Shown: positions 18,437 through 27,342 of the stretch, one piece after another
How positions within the stretch are numbered: the first letter of the stretch is position 1
Layout: every line of letters begins with the position of its first letter
DNA from: Myxococcota bacterium
GTDB lineage: Bacteria; Myxococcota_A; UBA796; UBA9615; JAKLKC01
DNA: 64,000 nt
Assembly (NCBI GenBank): GCA_023150875.1
Contig: JAKLKC010000030.1
Location: 16,490-80,489 of the forward strand
Reading direction: 5' to 3'
Program-made: the position numbers and the translations under genes
Notes under the pieces: model-generated
What the model was told of the DNA's origin: nothing
The model's database searches: none
The model's input: only the letters and a program-made list of their open reading frames with translations

Positions 18437-20173
18437 TCACGACCCCGGTCCCCCGCCCAGGTCCACCCAGATCGCGGTGGTGCCGACGACGGCGGGGGGG
18501 CCCAGGGCCTCCCACAGGCAGGCGCGCTCCTCGTCCCGCCACGCGCACTCCGGCTCCCCGTGGAGCACCACCCCGTTGACCCCGGCCTGCTGGAGGGCCG
18601 CCCGCATGAGGCCGGCGCAGTCGGGTCCTCCCAGGACCTGGCGGACCACGTCGAACCGCTGGAAGTCCCGCCCGAAGTGGACGACGGAGCGGAGCCGCCG
18701 CATGTGGCTGTAGGGCAAGGGCCGGTCGTGGAGCCCGAGGGCGTTCAGGTAGTGGTTCTCGGGCGGCCTCGGCAGGCCGCACGCGCGGGCGGCGTCGTCG
18801 GGCAGCGGCAGGTCCAGCACCGTCCCCGTGCCCCAGCGCAGGGCGGCGAGCTCCGGGTGGTGCCACGCGGGCCGCGTCTCCAGGGGCAGGGGGGCGCCCG
18901 GCATCAGCGTGGTCTCCGCCCAGGCGGAGGCCGCGAGGGCCAGGGCCAGCACCGGGGAGCGCAGCCGCGGGAGGGGAGGGGCGGGCCGGTCCCCGGGATC
19001 CAGGCCCACGGCGGCGGTCCCCGCCAGGGCGACGACCACGCCGGCGGCGAAGCGGTAGGCCGTGGCGCTCGCCGCCACCGGCGGGGCCAGGATCTCCAGC
19101 AGGCGCAGCGGCATGGGGACGACGATCCCGGAGACGGACAGGTGGGGGCCCAGGGCCAGCAACCACAGGGTGACGGCCCCGGCGGCCAGGGGCCAGGCCC
19201 GCCGCCACCCCGCGGCCAGCCCCGCCCCCCCGGCGAGGAGCACCGCCCACCCCAGGTACACGGAGTGCTGGGTGCCCCCGACGAGTCCCCGGTGCGCGTA
19301 GGGCCAGGCGAAGAAGTCCCGCACCCGCGCGTGGTTCAGGGCGTCCCCCTCACCCTGGCGCGGCCAGAAGACGTTGGGCACGCCCTCCTCGAAGTTGGGG
19401 CCGTGGTAGGCGCTCGCCACCAGCCCCGCCGCCCCCACCGCCGCCAGGAGCGCCAGCCATCGCCGCCACGGGCCCCGCTCCCGGGCGAGGGCCCCGGCCG
19501 CCAGGGGGCCCAGCCCCACCATCGCCGCCAGGGCCAGGTTGGGCGCCGCGAGGGCCACCGCCAGCGCCACCGCGGCGACCACCGGGACCCGCGCCCACCT
19601 TCCCCGGGCTCCCCACGCCGCCGCGGCCCAGGTCGCCGCCACGAGCCCGAGGGCCGCCTGCTCGATCTGGCCGTTCGCCAGCGTGGTCCGCACCCAGGGG
19701 CACCAGGCCAGGAGCGCCCCTGCCAGCGCTCCGCCGGTGGAGGACGCGCCCAGGCTCCTCCCCAGCAGGTAGCCCCCCGCGGCGTTCAACGCGGGGACGA
19801 GGGCCCAGGTGAGGTTCAGGGCCAGCACCGGCCCCACCGCCGCCGCCAGGAGCAGCGTGGGCCAGAAGAGGGGCCGGAACATCGCCCCCGGGGCCCCCCC
19901 GGTGCGGAAGGTCCACAGGCGCCACAGGTCGCCGTTGGTGACGCCGTCCCCCCCCAGCACCGCGGCGAACAGGTTGCCGTCAGTGAACATCGTCTCGGGG
20001 AGGAGCGCGTCGGGTGCCGCCCACACGTCGGCGAGCACGGCCCCGCCCAGGGCGAGGGTCGCCAGGAGCAGGCCCCACGGCGGAAGAGCGCGGATTGGAC
20101 TTCTCCGGGCGTCCCCGCCGCCCCCCCTGGCCCGCCTCGGGAGGGTCCAGGCTCCCCCCGGCGCTCGGGCCAG
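18437..20173 (-). CDS. Multi-pass membrane protein, glycosyltransferase-like; start uncertain
   Basis: About 578 residues with ten or more membrane helices and a periplasmic C-terminal domain (HHPELAALRWGTGTVLDLPL onward). The first outer loop contains PETMFTDGNLFAAVLGGDG, acidic residues in the place where GT-C and YfhO-like proteins carry theirs. The C-terminal domain has four Cys residues that could pair. The start is a problem: no ATG, GTG or TTG occurs in frame between the upstream SGNH gene and the first hydrophobic segment, so the CTG at 20173 is a guess. The genes to its right and left suggest a role in surface polymer or lipid sugar transfer. Confidence 0.65.
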   Translation of the reverse strand: MARAPGGAWTLPRRARGGGGDARRSPIRALPPWGLLLATLALGGAVLADVWAAPDALLPETMFTDGNLFAAVLGGDGVTNGDLWRLWTFRTGGAPGAMFRPLFWPTLLLAAAVGPVLALNLTWALVPALNAAGGYLLGRSLGASSTGGALAGALLAWCPWVRTTLANGQIEQAALGLVAATWAAAAWGARGRWARVPVVAAVALAVALAAPNLALAAMVGLGPLAAGALARERGPWRRWLALLAAVGAAGLVASAYHGPNFEEGVPNVFWPRQGEGDALNHARVRDFFAWPYAHRGLVGGTQHSVYLGWAVLLAGGAGLAAGWRRAWPLAAGAVTLWLLALGPHLSVSGIVVPMPLRLLEILAPPVAASATAYRFAAGVVVALAGTAAVGLDPGDRPAPPLPRLRSPVLALALAASAWAETTLMPGAPLPLETRPAWHHPELAALRWGTGTVLDLPLPDDAARACGLPRPPENHYLNALGLHDRPLPYSHMRRLRSVVHFGRDFQRFDVVRQVLGGPDCAGLMRAALQQAGVNGVVLHGEPECAWRDEERACLWEALGPPAVVGTTAIWVDLGGGPGS

Positions 20174-20267
20174 CCCACTCCGGGCGTCGCCGTTCGGCGT
20201 TACGGTGCGTCGCAGCCGAGGATAGGAAGGTCGCCGATCCCCGTCAACCGGCCCGCCCGGCGGCAGG

Positions 20268-21536
20268 TCATCGCGGTGGGCTCGCCGGGCGGGGGGCAAC
20301 GAGGGACGGCGGGCGCGACGCCAGCTCCCGGGCGACGGCCGGGGCCAGCAGGGCGGCGATCCGGAGGTGTCCGTCCCGGCTCGGGTGCAGGGGGTCGATG
20401 AACAACGCGTCAGAGCTGGGGAGGGCGGCGAACGCCGCGTCGACGTCCACCACCGGCACCCCCGCCTCGGCGCCCACCTCCCGGATGGCCGCGACGATCC
20501 CCCGGGTGGCGCGGACCGGCTCCGGATCCAGGTCCCGCGCCCGCCGCAGGTCCGCGATCCCGGCCTCGATCTCCCCGGCCCGCACCCGGAGTCTCCCCCG
20601 GAGGAACAGGGCCTCGGGGCAGTCCGGGACCCGGAGGAGCGCGGCCTCGATCGCCGCCGCGTCGGCGGCTCTACCCTCCAGGACGGGTCCCGACGGGGAC
20701 GCCCTCCAGGTCCCCGGGGGCAGGGCGTCGGGGCAGATCGGGGTGGTCGCGGACCAGGTGCCCAGGCGGCTCGCGGGGGTCCCCAGCACGACACCGACGC
20801 CCCGGGCCCGGCATGCCCGCACGAGGTGTGCGAGGTTCCGGCCGAAGTCGGCCTCGGCCCACAAGCGCGCCGAGGGGGGGAGGGGGCGGGGCCCGTCCCG
20901 GCTCGGGGCGTGGTGGCTCAGTTCGCCCGCGCCGGGACGGAGGAGGCGGACCATGAGGTCGTGGAGCCGCAGACCCTCCAGGAGGATCCGCCCCCGGACG
21001 AGCAGGGTGGATCCGGGATCCCCGTACCGCGACGACATGTACGCGTTGCCGATGTCGTTGTGGCCGGCGTACACGACCACGACGGACGGCCCCAGGTCCA
21101 GGGCCCGCTCCCCGATCCACCGGATCCCGCCCGAGTCCAGCGCCGGGCGCCCCAGGTTGATCACCTCGGCCGGGATCCCGAGGCCCCGGAGCTCGGCCTC
21201 CAACCGCGCGGGGATCTCCAGGTCCGGGGGCAGGCGGCTGCCCCCCCGGACCGACGACTCGCCGAAGACCATCACCCGGGCCGTCCCCGGCAAGGGCAGC
21301 ACCGGAAACGGCGGAACGGCGTATGCCTCCTGGAAGTCGGGGAACACCCGCCCCCCCGCCACCCGCAAGGGGGGGACGTCCGGACGCCAGACCGCCGCCA
21401 CGAAGCGGGGAGGTGGGGGCGGCCCCCACGCCAGCCGCAGCCCACCCTCCACGGCGGCGAGGACGCCGCAGGCCACCAGGAGGCCGAGGACGAGGCGGGT
21501 GAGGGGGGCGCGCACGGCAGCCAGCATAGCGGACAT
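20268..21536 (-). CDS. SGNH/GDSL-family hydrolase, membrane anchored
   Basis: The 422-residue protein has one N-terminal membrane helix (LVLGLLVACGVLAAVEGGLRL) and an exported SGNH fold. Block I reads VMVFGESSVRGGSRLP with the nucleophile Ser, block III is VVVYAGHNDIGNAY, and the last block DPLHPSRDGH holds the Asp and His of the triad. Between residues 260 and 370 lies a helical insertion with TPR-like character (DCPEALFLRGRLRVRAGEIE). Such enzymes remove acyl groups from lipids or polysaccharides, and the neighbourhood favours a cell-surface glycan. The ATG at 21536 was chosen over upstream in-frame codons because the membrane helix follows at once. Confidence 0.85.
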   Translation of the reverse strand: MSAMLAAVRAPLTRLVLGLLVACGVLAAVEGGLRLAWGPPPPPRFVAAVWRPDVPPLRVAGGRVFPDFQEAYAVPPFPVLPLPGTARVMVFGESSVRGGSRLPPDLEIPARLEAELRGLGIPAEVINLGRPALDSGGIRWIGERALDLGPSVVVVYAGHNDIGNAYMSSRYGDPGSTLLVRGRILLEGLRLHDLMVRLLRPGAGELSHHAPSRDGPRPLPPSARLWAEADFGRNLAHLVRACRARGVGVVLGTPASRLGTWSATTPICPDALPPGTWRASPSGPVLEGRAADAAAIEAALLRVPDCPEALFLRGRLRVRAGEIEAGIADLRRARDLDPEPVRATRGIVAAIREVGAEAGVPVVDVDAAFAALPSSDALFIDPLHPSRDGHLRIAALLAPAVARELASRPPSLVAPRPASPPR

Positions 21537-21614
21537 CGCCTGCCCCCTCCCTCGCCCCCGCGCCGTCGGCTCAAGGGCGGCCCCGGGGCGCCGATGGGCA
21601 ACGAGGGGTGATGG

Positions 21615-21630
21615 CCTTCGGTCCCGAAGG
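21615..21630 (+). promoter_or_regulatory. Hairpin overlapping the ribosome binding site of the Asp-repeat lipoprotein
   Basis: CCTTCGG and CCGAAGG are perfect 7-base complements with almost no loop (or 6 pairs with a 4-base loop), and the 3' arm contains the AAGG of the AAGGAGG site that lies 4 bases before the ATG at 21637. Folding would hide the ribosome binding site, so translation could respond to temperature, a protein or upstream ribosomes. Confidence 0.4.
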
Positions 21631-21636
21631 AGGCCC

Positions 21637-23325
21637 ATGACCCGGTCCAAGCTCCCCTACCTGCTCGCCGGCCTCGGCGCGCTGGCCCTCCCGGGCTGCG
21701 ACCCGGGCGATCCGGCCGGAGCGGACTTCGCCGGCGACGACGACGCCACCTCGGACGACGACGCCACCCCCGACGACGACGCCACCCCCGACGACGACGC
21801 CAGCCCGGGCGACGACGACCTCCCCCCGGGCCTGGTCTCGGGGACGCTGGGTGGGGACTTCTCGGGATCGGCCTACCTGCTCTTCCAAGTGGGTGAGACC
21901 ATCACGCCCGCTCCCCTGGCGGCGGACGGGTCCTTCTCCGCCACCCTGGACCCGGACGCCACCACCGTCGGCTGGCTGCTGGAGGACGGCCACGTGGCGG
22001 CCGTGGTGCTGGTGGCGGGCGAGGGGGGCGACCACCCCGCGTTCCTGGTGGGCGGCGGGCCCCTGGAGCTGACCCGGGAGGGAAGGGCGATCCGCATGAG
22101 CGGCGAGGCCGCCCTCCCCATGGAGCCCCCCGCCGCCCCGTCCCTGCCGGGCCTGAGCTGCGCGTCCACCCTGGGCGCCTGCGACGCCGCCCTCATCGAG
22201 CGCGCCAGCGCCCAGGACGCCGACGGCGACGGCCTGGCCGACGCCGCCGACCACGACGACGACGGCGACGGCGTGCCCGACGTCGCGGATCCCGACGACG
22301 ACGGCGACGGCGTGTTCGACTCCCTGGACTCCGATCCCGCCGGGGGAGCGCCCCCGGATCCCAGCCTGGCCCTAGGGGGCGACGCCGAGCGGGCTCCCCA
22401 GCCCTCGGCCGGCCCCGCCGTCCTCCCCGAGGCGGCGGAGGACTCCGGCGCCGCGGCGGCCTTCACCAACCTCAAGCTCCCGGGCGAGATCGTCGAGACC
22501 GCCCCGCCCGCCGACGGCGACCCGTGGCCCCACACCGGGGAGGTCCTGCTGACCCTCGAGTACGATCCCGGGCCGGCCGCCGGGACCGTCACGTCCGTCA
22601 CCCTCACGGCGCTCCCCTTCGCCGCCGCCGACGCCACCGTCGCCTTCGGCGCCGGAGGCTACGTCTTCGCCAACGCCGACGACGCCACCACCTACCACCC
22701 GCCGGGCAGCGTTTGGGACGGCGGGCTCCGGAAGGCGGACTCCGGCGGCTCGGAGGTGTGGGTGACCTGGGTGAAGCCGAACGCGGACCTGGAGTCGGGG
22801 GACATGTTCCTCTTCGAGGTGGCGAGCGCCTCCGGGACCGAATACGCCACCGCCCTCGTGGACTTCCCCTTCCGGACCCCGCCGGTGGTGGACGAGGTGG
22901 CGTCGGACCCCGGGACCGTGCCCCTCACCTACCCCGCCACCCTGGGCTCCGCGGACCAGCCCATCCTCTTCGAGGGCGCCCTCGTCCTGACGGGGACGCG
23001 CCCCCAGACCGACGCCACCGGAGAGGGGGAGTCGATCTGCGGGCTCTCCTACCGCGTGGACATCTTCTACATGAACGGCGGGATGGCGCAGATCGGCGAC
23101 GGCGTGCTGGGGGCCGAGGTCCTGGACACGGCCCCCTACCCCTGCGAGGGCCCGATCTCCTTGGAGATCGACCCCGCGACGTGGCTGCCCGACGTCGTGG
23201 ACGGGGTGAGCGTCCACACCTACAAGATCGACTTCACCGCCGTGGGCGACCGCGGGGACAACAGCAGCACCATGCTGTGGTTCCACAAGGGGGATCTCAC
23301 CGCCCCCCCGCCGGTGGAGGACTAG
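21637..23325 (+). CDS. Lipoprotein with Asp-rich tandem repeats and calcium-binding-like repeats
   Basis: The 562-residue product has a lipoprotein signal ending GALALPGCDPG behind an AAGGAGG site. The mature protein starts with a short linker of DDDAT/DDDAS repeats. A small beta domain follows (GTLGGDFSGSAYLLFQVGE), then a stretch of DADGDGLADAADHDDDGDG-type repeats at about 190-230, like thrombospondin type 3 calcium repeats. The last 300 residues look beta-rich (TVTSVTLTALPFAAADATVAF). It probably sits on the outer surface, with the acidic linker as a spacer. The function is unknown; Asp repeats and Ca-type repeats are typical of surface proteins in Myxococcota. Confidence 0.8.
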   Translation: MTRSKLPYLLAGLGALALPGCDPGDPAGADFAGDDDATSDDDATPDDDATPDDDASPGDDDLPPGLVSGTLGGDFSGSAYLLFQVGETITPAPLAADGSFSATLDPDATTVGWLLEDGHVAAVVLVAGEGGDHPAFLVGGGPLELTREGRAIRMSGEAALPMEPPAAPSLPGLSCASTLGACDAALIERASAQDADGDGLADAADHDDDGDGVPDVADPDDDGDGVFDSLDSDPAGGAPPDPSLALGGDAERAPQPSAGPAVLPEAAEDSGAAAAFTNLKLPGEIVETAPPADGDPWPHTGEVLLTLEYDPGPAAGTVTSVTLTALPFAAADATVAFGAGGYVFANADDATTYHPPGSVWDGGLRKADSGGSEVWVTWVKPNADLESGDMFLFEVASASGTEYATALVDFPFRTPPVVDEVASDPGTVPLTYPATLGSADQPILFEGALVLTGTRPQTDATGEGESICGLSYRVDIFYMNGGMAQIGDGVLGAEVLDTAPYPCEGPISLEIDPATWLPDVVDGVSVHTYKIDFTAVGDRGDNSSTMLWFHKGDLTAPPPVED

Positions 23326-23330
23326 CCGCC

Positions 23331-25526
23331 CTACGCGGAGCGGCGGCGGCGCGCCGCGGCGAGGGCCAGGGCGGCGAGGGCGGTCAGGGGGCCGCCTGAG
23401 GAGGGGGCGGCGGGCGCGGTGGCGCAGGACGAGCCGCATCCTTCCTCGTCGATGATGGGGGGCGCCTGGCCGGCGTTGATGCTGATGGTGACGTCGGCGG
23501 TGGCGGTGGCGCCGCCGTCGTCGGTCACCGTCAAGGTGGCGACGTGCTCGCCGACGTCCAGCACGGTGCTGACGTTCTCCCCCTCGTGGGCGACGCCGTC
23601 CACGAGCCAGTCCCAGGCGACGATCCGCCCGTCCTCGTCGGTGGACAGCGCGCCGCTGAACACCACCGTCTCCACCCCGTCGTGGTCGTCGTCCGTCAGG
23701 ACCCGGTCGCCGCCGGCGTCGGCGACGGGGGCGATGTTCTCGTGGGGGACGTCGCCGGTCCGGGTGCAGGTGACCGAGGCCACCGCCTGGGCGGGGGCGT
23801 CGAACTGCACGTACAGGCGGGTGACCTCGCCGTCGTCGGAGTCCGCCAGCTCCACGATCTCCGGGGCGCCGTCGCCCTCGCAGGCGTAGCGCCCCCCCAT
23901 GAGGTCGAAGACGATCTCGCGGCGCAGCAGGTCCATGCTCCCGTCGTTGGCGACGGTGTAGGTGTTCGCGTCCCGCAGCCCGTCGTTGTCCTGGGCCCAG
24001 TAGGCGGCGACGGGGGGGGAGCTGGTGATCAGCTCCCGCTCCAGGAGGGTGCCGTCCGCGGCGATCTGGAGGGCGTAGGCGTGGCCGTCGCTCCAGCCCT
24101 GGCTCTTGACCTTGGTGACCCCCGCGGCGGCGTCGGTGGTGACCCCGCCGGTGCTGCTGGCCTGGGCCAGGTAGTCCACGTCGTGGGCGGCCAGCCAGGT
24201 GGTCTCGCACAGGTAGGACAGGGCCCCCGCCGCGTCGCAGCCGCCGAAGGCCACCCCCCGGATCCCCACGGTGGTGTCCAAGGAGAGGCGCTCCTCCAGC
24301 CAGGACTCCTGGGAGGGCTCGGTCAGCTCCGCCTCGGCCATCATGTACCAGACGTCGTTGCCGTACTGGAACGAGTAGTAGGGGAGCCGGGAGCCGTAGC
24401 GGCACCAGCCCGCCTCCAGGGCAGCGCGCTGGGAGGCGTCGTCCACCTCGCCGGGGCCGTAGGTCAGGGTGTCGTAGAAGTCGCTGGCGCCGGGGGAGGC
24501 GAAGACCGGGCGGCGCACCAGGCCGGCGAGTTTCTGGACGTAGAGGTACTCCTGGGGATCCCGGGAGCGGGAGAGGCCGCCCGGGACGATGACCAGGTCG
24601 GCGTCGTAGGCCTCGAAGGAACGCAGGGCGTCCCCGGGGGCGAAGGAGAGGCCGGTGTCCCCCTCGCCCAGGAGCATCGGCTTCGGGGCGAACACCACCA
24701 CGTAGGGATCGCGCCACTCGCGTACCACCCGCACCGAGCGGGGGCTCGCGTACGTGCCCCCGGCGACCGAGATCTCCAGGTCGTAGAGGTCCTGGGGGAG
24801 GTCCGCGGGCACCCGCAGGGTCAGGGACCAGCCGGCGGCCCCCCCCGGGCCCGAGGCGCAGTCCTCGGGGAGGGCGGCGGTCTCGTAGTCGGCACGGACG
24901 ATCTCGACGGACCGGGTGCTCCAGCGGGTCTTGAGGAGCGCGGTGAGGGCGCCGTTCTGCTGCGGGGCGTCCACCAGGGCGTCGAAGGTCTCGCCCCTCT
25001 TCACGAGCCCCGGCGTGAGGGAGGTGGGCCGAACGATCGCCCAGTCCGCCCCCATGCCCGGGGGCACGATCATCACCGAGGCGGCGGCGACCTCCGAGGC
25101 GGGGGCGCCGGTCCACGAGACGTGGAGGTCGTAGGTGCCCTCGTCCGCCGAGTAGAGGTACTGGTCGTGGTTGTTGTCGTCGAAGTCGGCGTCCAGGGTC
25201 GAGGGGTAGGAGAAGCCCGGGGTGATCGAGGCCGGCACCGTCATCGTCAGGCGCCAGCCCCCGAGTCCGGCGTCGTAGGCGGACTCGGTGACCGTGAGCG
25301 GGAAGGGGAAGCCGTCCCGCTCCAGCCAGCCGTAGAGCCCCTCCAGGTCGGCGCCGGCCTGGAGGACGACGTCGATGGCGTCGCCGGGGGTCGCCACCGC
25401 GGGGAGCGCCGGGTCCGGCGAGACGACGGTGGCCACCGCCGCCCGGGGCAGGAGGAGGGCCGCCGCCAGGGGCGGGGCCGCGAGCAGGATCGACGAGAGG
25501 TTGTGGCTGCGGCGCATGGCACCCAT
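23331..25526 (-). CDS. Exported phosphoesterase-like protein (metal site lost) with PKD domain and MYXO-CTERM tail
   Basis: The 731-residue protein has a signal peptide (ILLAAPPLAAALLLPRAAVA), N-terminal beta regions, and a central part at about 250-520 that follows the layout of calcineurin-like phosphoesterases: DADLVIVPGGLS, RRPVFASPGASDFYDT, YYSFQYGNDVWYMMAEAEL and SWLEERL. The expected metal ligands are missing: GD has become GG and GNHD has become GASD. A PKD domain follows (PVADAGGDRVLTDDDHDG onward). The tail has CGSSC, a hydrophobic stretch and RRRR, the MYXO-CTERM surface-sorting signal. It is likely a cell-surface binding protein. Start codons at 25526 and 25517 are both possible. 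Confidence 0.85.
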   Translation of the reverse strand: MGAMRRSHNLSSILLAAPPLAAALLLPRAAVATVVSPDPALPAVATPGDAIDVVLQAGADLEGLYGWLERDGFPFPLTVTESAYDAGLGGWRLTMTVPASITPGFSYPSTLDADFDDNNHDQYLYSADEGTYDLHVSWTGAPASEVAAASVMIVPPGMGADWAIVRPTSLTPGLVKRGETFDALVDAPQQNGALTALLKTRWSTRSVEIVRADYETAALPEDCASGPGGAAGWSLTLRVPADLPQDLYDLEISVAGGTYASPRSVRVVREWRDPYVVVFAPKPMLLGEGDTGLSFAPGDALRSFEAYDADLVIVPGGLSRSRDPQEYLYVQKLAGLVRRPVFASPGASDFYDTLTYGPGEVDDASQRAALEAGWCRYGSRLPYYSFQYGNDVWYMMAEAELTEPSQESWLEERLSLDTTVGIRGVAFGGCDAAGALSYLCETTWLAAHDVDYLAQASSTGGVTTDAAAGVTKVKSQGWSDGHAYALQIAADGTLLERELITSSPPVAAYWAQDNDGLRDANTYTVANDGSMDLLRREIVFDLMGGRYACEGDGAPEIVELADSDDGEVTRLYVQFDAPAQAVASVTCTRTGDVPHENIAPVADAGGDRVLTDDDHDGVETVVFSGALSTDEDGRIVAWDWLVDGVAHEGENVSTVLDVGEHVATLTVTDDGGATATADVTISINAGQAPPIIDEEGCGSSCATAPAAPSSGGPLTALAALALAAARRRRSA

Positions 25527-25599
25527 GCTACACCAGCCCCGGGTGCCGGATCGAGCGGGAAGAGGCCCAGGGCGCTCCCGACGCACCCGAGGAGAAGGC

Positions 25600-26316
25600 G
25601 TGCTCCTCCCCGTTCCCCTGTACGAGGGCGTCCTCGTCCGCCGATACCAGCGGTTCCTCGCCGACGTGCGCCTCCCCGGGGGCGAGGTCGTCACCGCCCA
25701 CTGCCCCAACTCCGGCACCATGCGGACCTGCGCGGTGGAGGGGGGGCGGGTGCTGCTCTCCAGGCCGGGGCGCGAGGGGCGGAAGCTCGCCTGGACCTGG
25801 GAGATCGCCTTCGCCGGGGACGGCGGGGACGTGGCGGTGCTGGTGAACACCGGGAGGCCCAACGGGATCGTGCGGGAGGCGGTGGAGGCCGGGGCCGTCC
25901 CCGAGCTGCGGGGGTACGGGAGGGTGCGGGCCGAGGTGGCCTACGGCGAGGAGCGCAGCCGGGTCGACCTGCTCCTGGAGGGGGGCGCCGGGCCCGACTG
26001 CCTGGTGGAGGTCAAGAGCGTCACCCTGCGGGACCGCCCGGGGCTGGCCCGCTTCCCCGACGCCGTGACCACCCGGGGGGCGCGGCACCTGCGGGAGCTG
26101 GCGCGGGGGGTGGCGGGAGGGCGGCGGGGGGTGCTGTTCTTCCTGGTCTCCCGCGGGGACGCCGAGGCCGTGGCCCCGGCGGACGACGTGGACCCCGCCT
26201 ACGGGCGGGCCCTCCGGGAGGCGGTGGCGGCGGGGGTCGAGGTGCTCGCCTTCCGCGCCCGGGTGGGCCCCGGCGAGGTGCGGGTGGAGCGGCGCCTGCC
26301 GGTGGTCCTGTCCTAG
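25600..26316 (+). CDS. sfsA: SfsA-family protein
   Basis: SfsA was named for stimulating sugar fermentation in E. coli and contains a nuclease-like fold; its precise role is still unclear. The 238-residue product has the family signatures: HCPNSGTMRTC, VNTGRPNGIVREA, VDLLLEGG, CLVEVKSVTLRD and FPDAVTTRGARHLREL. The length is typical. Translation probably starts at the GTG at 25600, which has GGAGAAGG immediately upstream. Its stop codon overlaps that of the convergent lipoprotein gene within one CTAG. Confidence 0.93.
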   Translation: MLLPVPLYEGVLVRRYQRFLADVRLPGGEVVTAHCPNSGTMRTCAVEGGRVLLSRPGREGRKLAWTWEIAFAGDGGDVAVLVNTGRPNGIVREAVEAGAVPELRGYGRVRAEVAYGEERSRVDLLLEGGAGPDCLVEVKSVTLRDRPGLARFPDAVTTRGARHLRELARGVAGGRRGVLFFLVSRGDAEAVAPADDVDPAYGRALREAVAAGVEVLAFRARVGPGEVRVERRLPVVLS

Positions 26317-27095
26317 CGGTAGCGGGGCAGGAAGGTGCCCTCGTGGACCAGTTCGGCCTCGGCGAGGGCGTAGTCCCCCGTGGCCGAGACCTCCTCCTTC
26401 GTCAGGATCAGCCGGTCGGGGCCGGACTCGGTGTAGCAGCCGAGGTAGCGGGTGACGACGTAGGGGCCCCCCTCGCCGAGGGTGGCGGTGGTCACCCGGG
26501 TGGCGTCGGGGCGGACGTCGTCGGGCAGGCGCCAGCGGTCGAAGCGGTCGCCGCGGATCACCGCCTGCTCGCAGTGGAAGTCGCGGAAGGAGGCGCGGTT
26601 CCGGGTCAGGAAGGAGGCGAAGGCCAGGGCCTCGACCTCGCTCCGGATCTCGGGCACCAGGGCCGAGAGCTGGGCGACCTCGGAGATCCGCTGGTCCTCC
26701 TGGCCGGCGCGGCGGGCCACCAGGAAGGTGCACGCCTGGATCGGCATGCAGGTGCCGATCTGGCGGACCAGGGTGGCGTCGCCGGTGGGGAAGCCCGGCT
26801 GGAGGACCTCCTCGCTGCGGATGGGCATCGTCCCCGGGAGGGAGGCCGCGGGGTCCCGCACCCGGGGAGGGGCGTCGGCGGCGGGGGCGACGGGGGCGTC
26901 GCCGGTCGGCCCGCCGGCGGCGGCGGGCTCGGCGCGGGGGGCGCGGGGATCGGGGGGATCGGGGGCCTCGTCCCCGGGGGCATCCGCGGGGGGCGCCCCG
27001 GGGGAGGCGGCGTCCGGCGCGGGGGGCGCGGTGCGGCAGGCCAGGAGGCCGAGGGCGAGCAGGACCCACGGCGGGGCGCGGCGGCAAGGGGACAT
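26313..27095 (-). CDS. Lipoprotein of unknown function
   Basis: The 260-residue product begins with a lipoprotein signal (WVLLALGLLACRT) behind a GGGAGG site. Residues about 20-95 are a Pro/Ala/Asp-rich linker. The C-terminal 160 residues form a compact domain with three Cys residues in GTCMPIQACTF and NRASFRDFHCEQAVIRG, plus GCYTESGPDRLILTKEEV; I recognise no family. It is divergent from the sigma-54-driven gene at 27343 and shares 247 bases of upstream DNA with it. It converges with sfsA, the stops overlapping in one CTAG. Confidence 0.7.
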   Translation of the reverse strand: MSPCRRAPPWVLLALGLLACRTAPPAPDAASPGAPPADAPGDEAPDPPDPRAPRAEPAAAGGPTGDAPVAPAADAPPRVRDPAASLPGTMPIRSEEVLQPGFPTGDATLVRQIGTCMPIQACTFLVARRAGQEDQRISEVAQLSALVPEIRSEVEALAFASFLTRNRASFRDFHCEQAVIRGDRFDRWRLPDDVRPDATRVTTATLGEGGPYVVTRYLGCYTESGPDRLILTKEEVSATGDYALAEAELVHEGTFLPRYR

Positions 27096-27185
27096 GGCGA
27101 CCTCCCGGGGTGATCCTGTCCCTCCCTCCCGCCGGCCGCAAGGGCGGGAGGCACCATCGTGGGGCGCGGGAGGTGGGGGCGGGGT

Positions 27186-27238
27186 TGCCAGATTGTCAGC
27201 GGGCGGCCCTCGCCGGGGCGGGGGAGTGCCAGAATGTC
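27186..27238 (+). promoter_or_regulatory. Two TGCCAGAwTGTC repeats upstream of a sigma-54 promoter
   Basis: TGCCAGATTGTC (27186-27197) and TGCCAGAATGTC (27227-27238) match at 11 of 12 bases and are 41 bases apart, about four helical turns. They lie about 80 and 120 bases upstream of the expected transcription start. This is the placement expected for upstream sites of a sigma-54 activator. Confidence 0.5.
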
Positions 27239-27292
27239 GCGCCGGGAGGGTCCCGGGGGTGCTGGGGCGCTTGGGGGCGCCGGGTCGGAGGC

Positions 27293-27308
27293 GGGCACGC
27301 TTCTTGCC
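27293..27308 (+). promoter_or_regulatory. Sigma-54 (-24/-12) promoter
   Basis: GGGCACGCTTCTTGCC matches the consensus TGGCACG-N4-TTGCA/T at all core positions: GG at -24 and GC at -12 with exactly ten bases between. The predicted start near 27318 leaves a leader of about 25 bases containing a GGAGGAC ribosome binding site before the ATG at 27343. Confidence 0.65.
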
Positions 27309-27342
27309 CATTGCAGGGGCTCGCTCGTGAACCGGAGGACCC

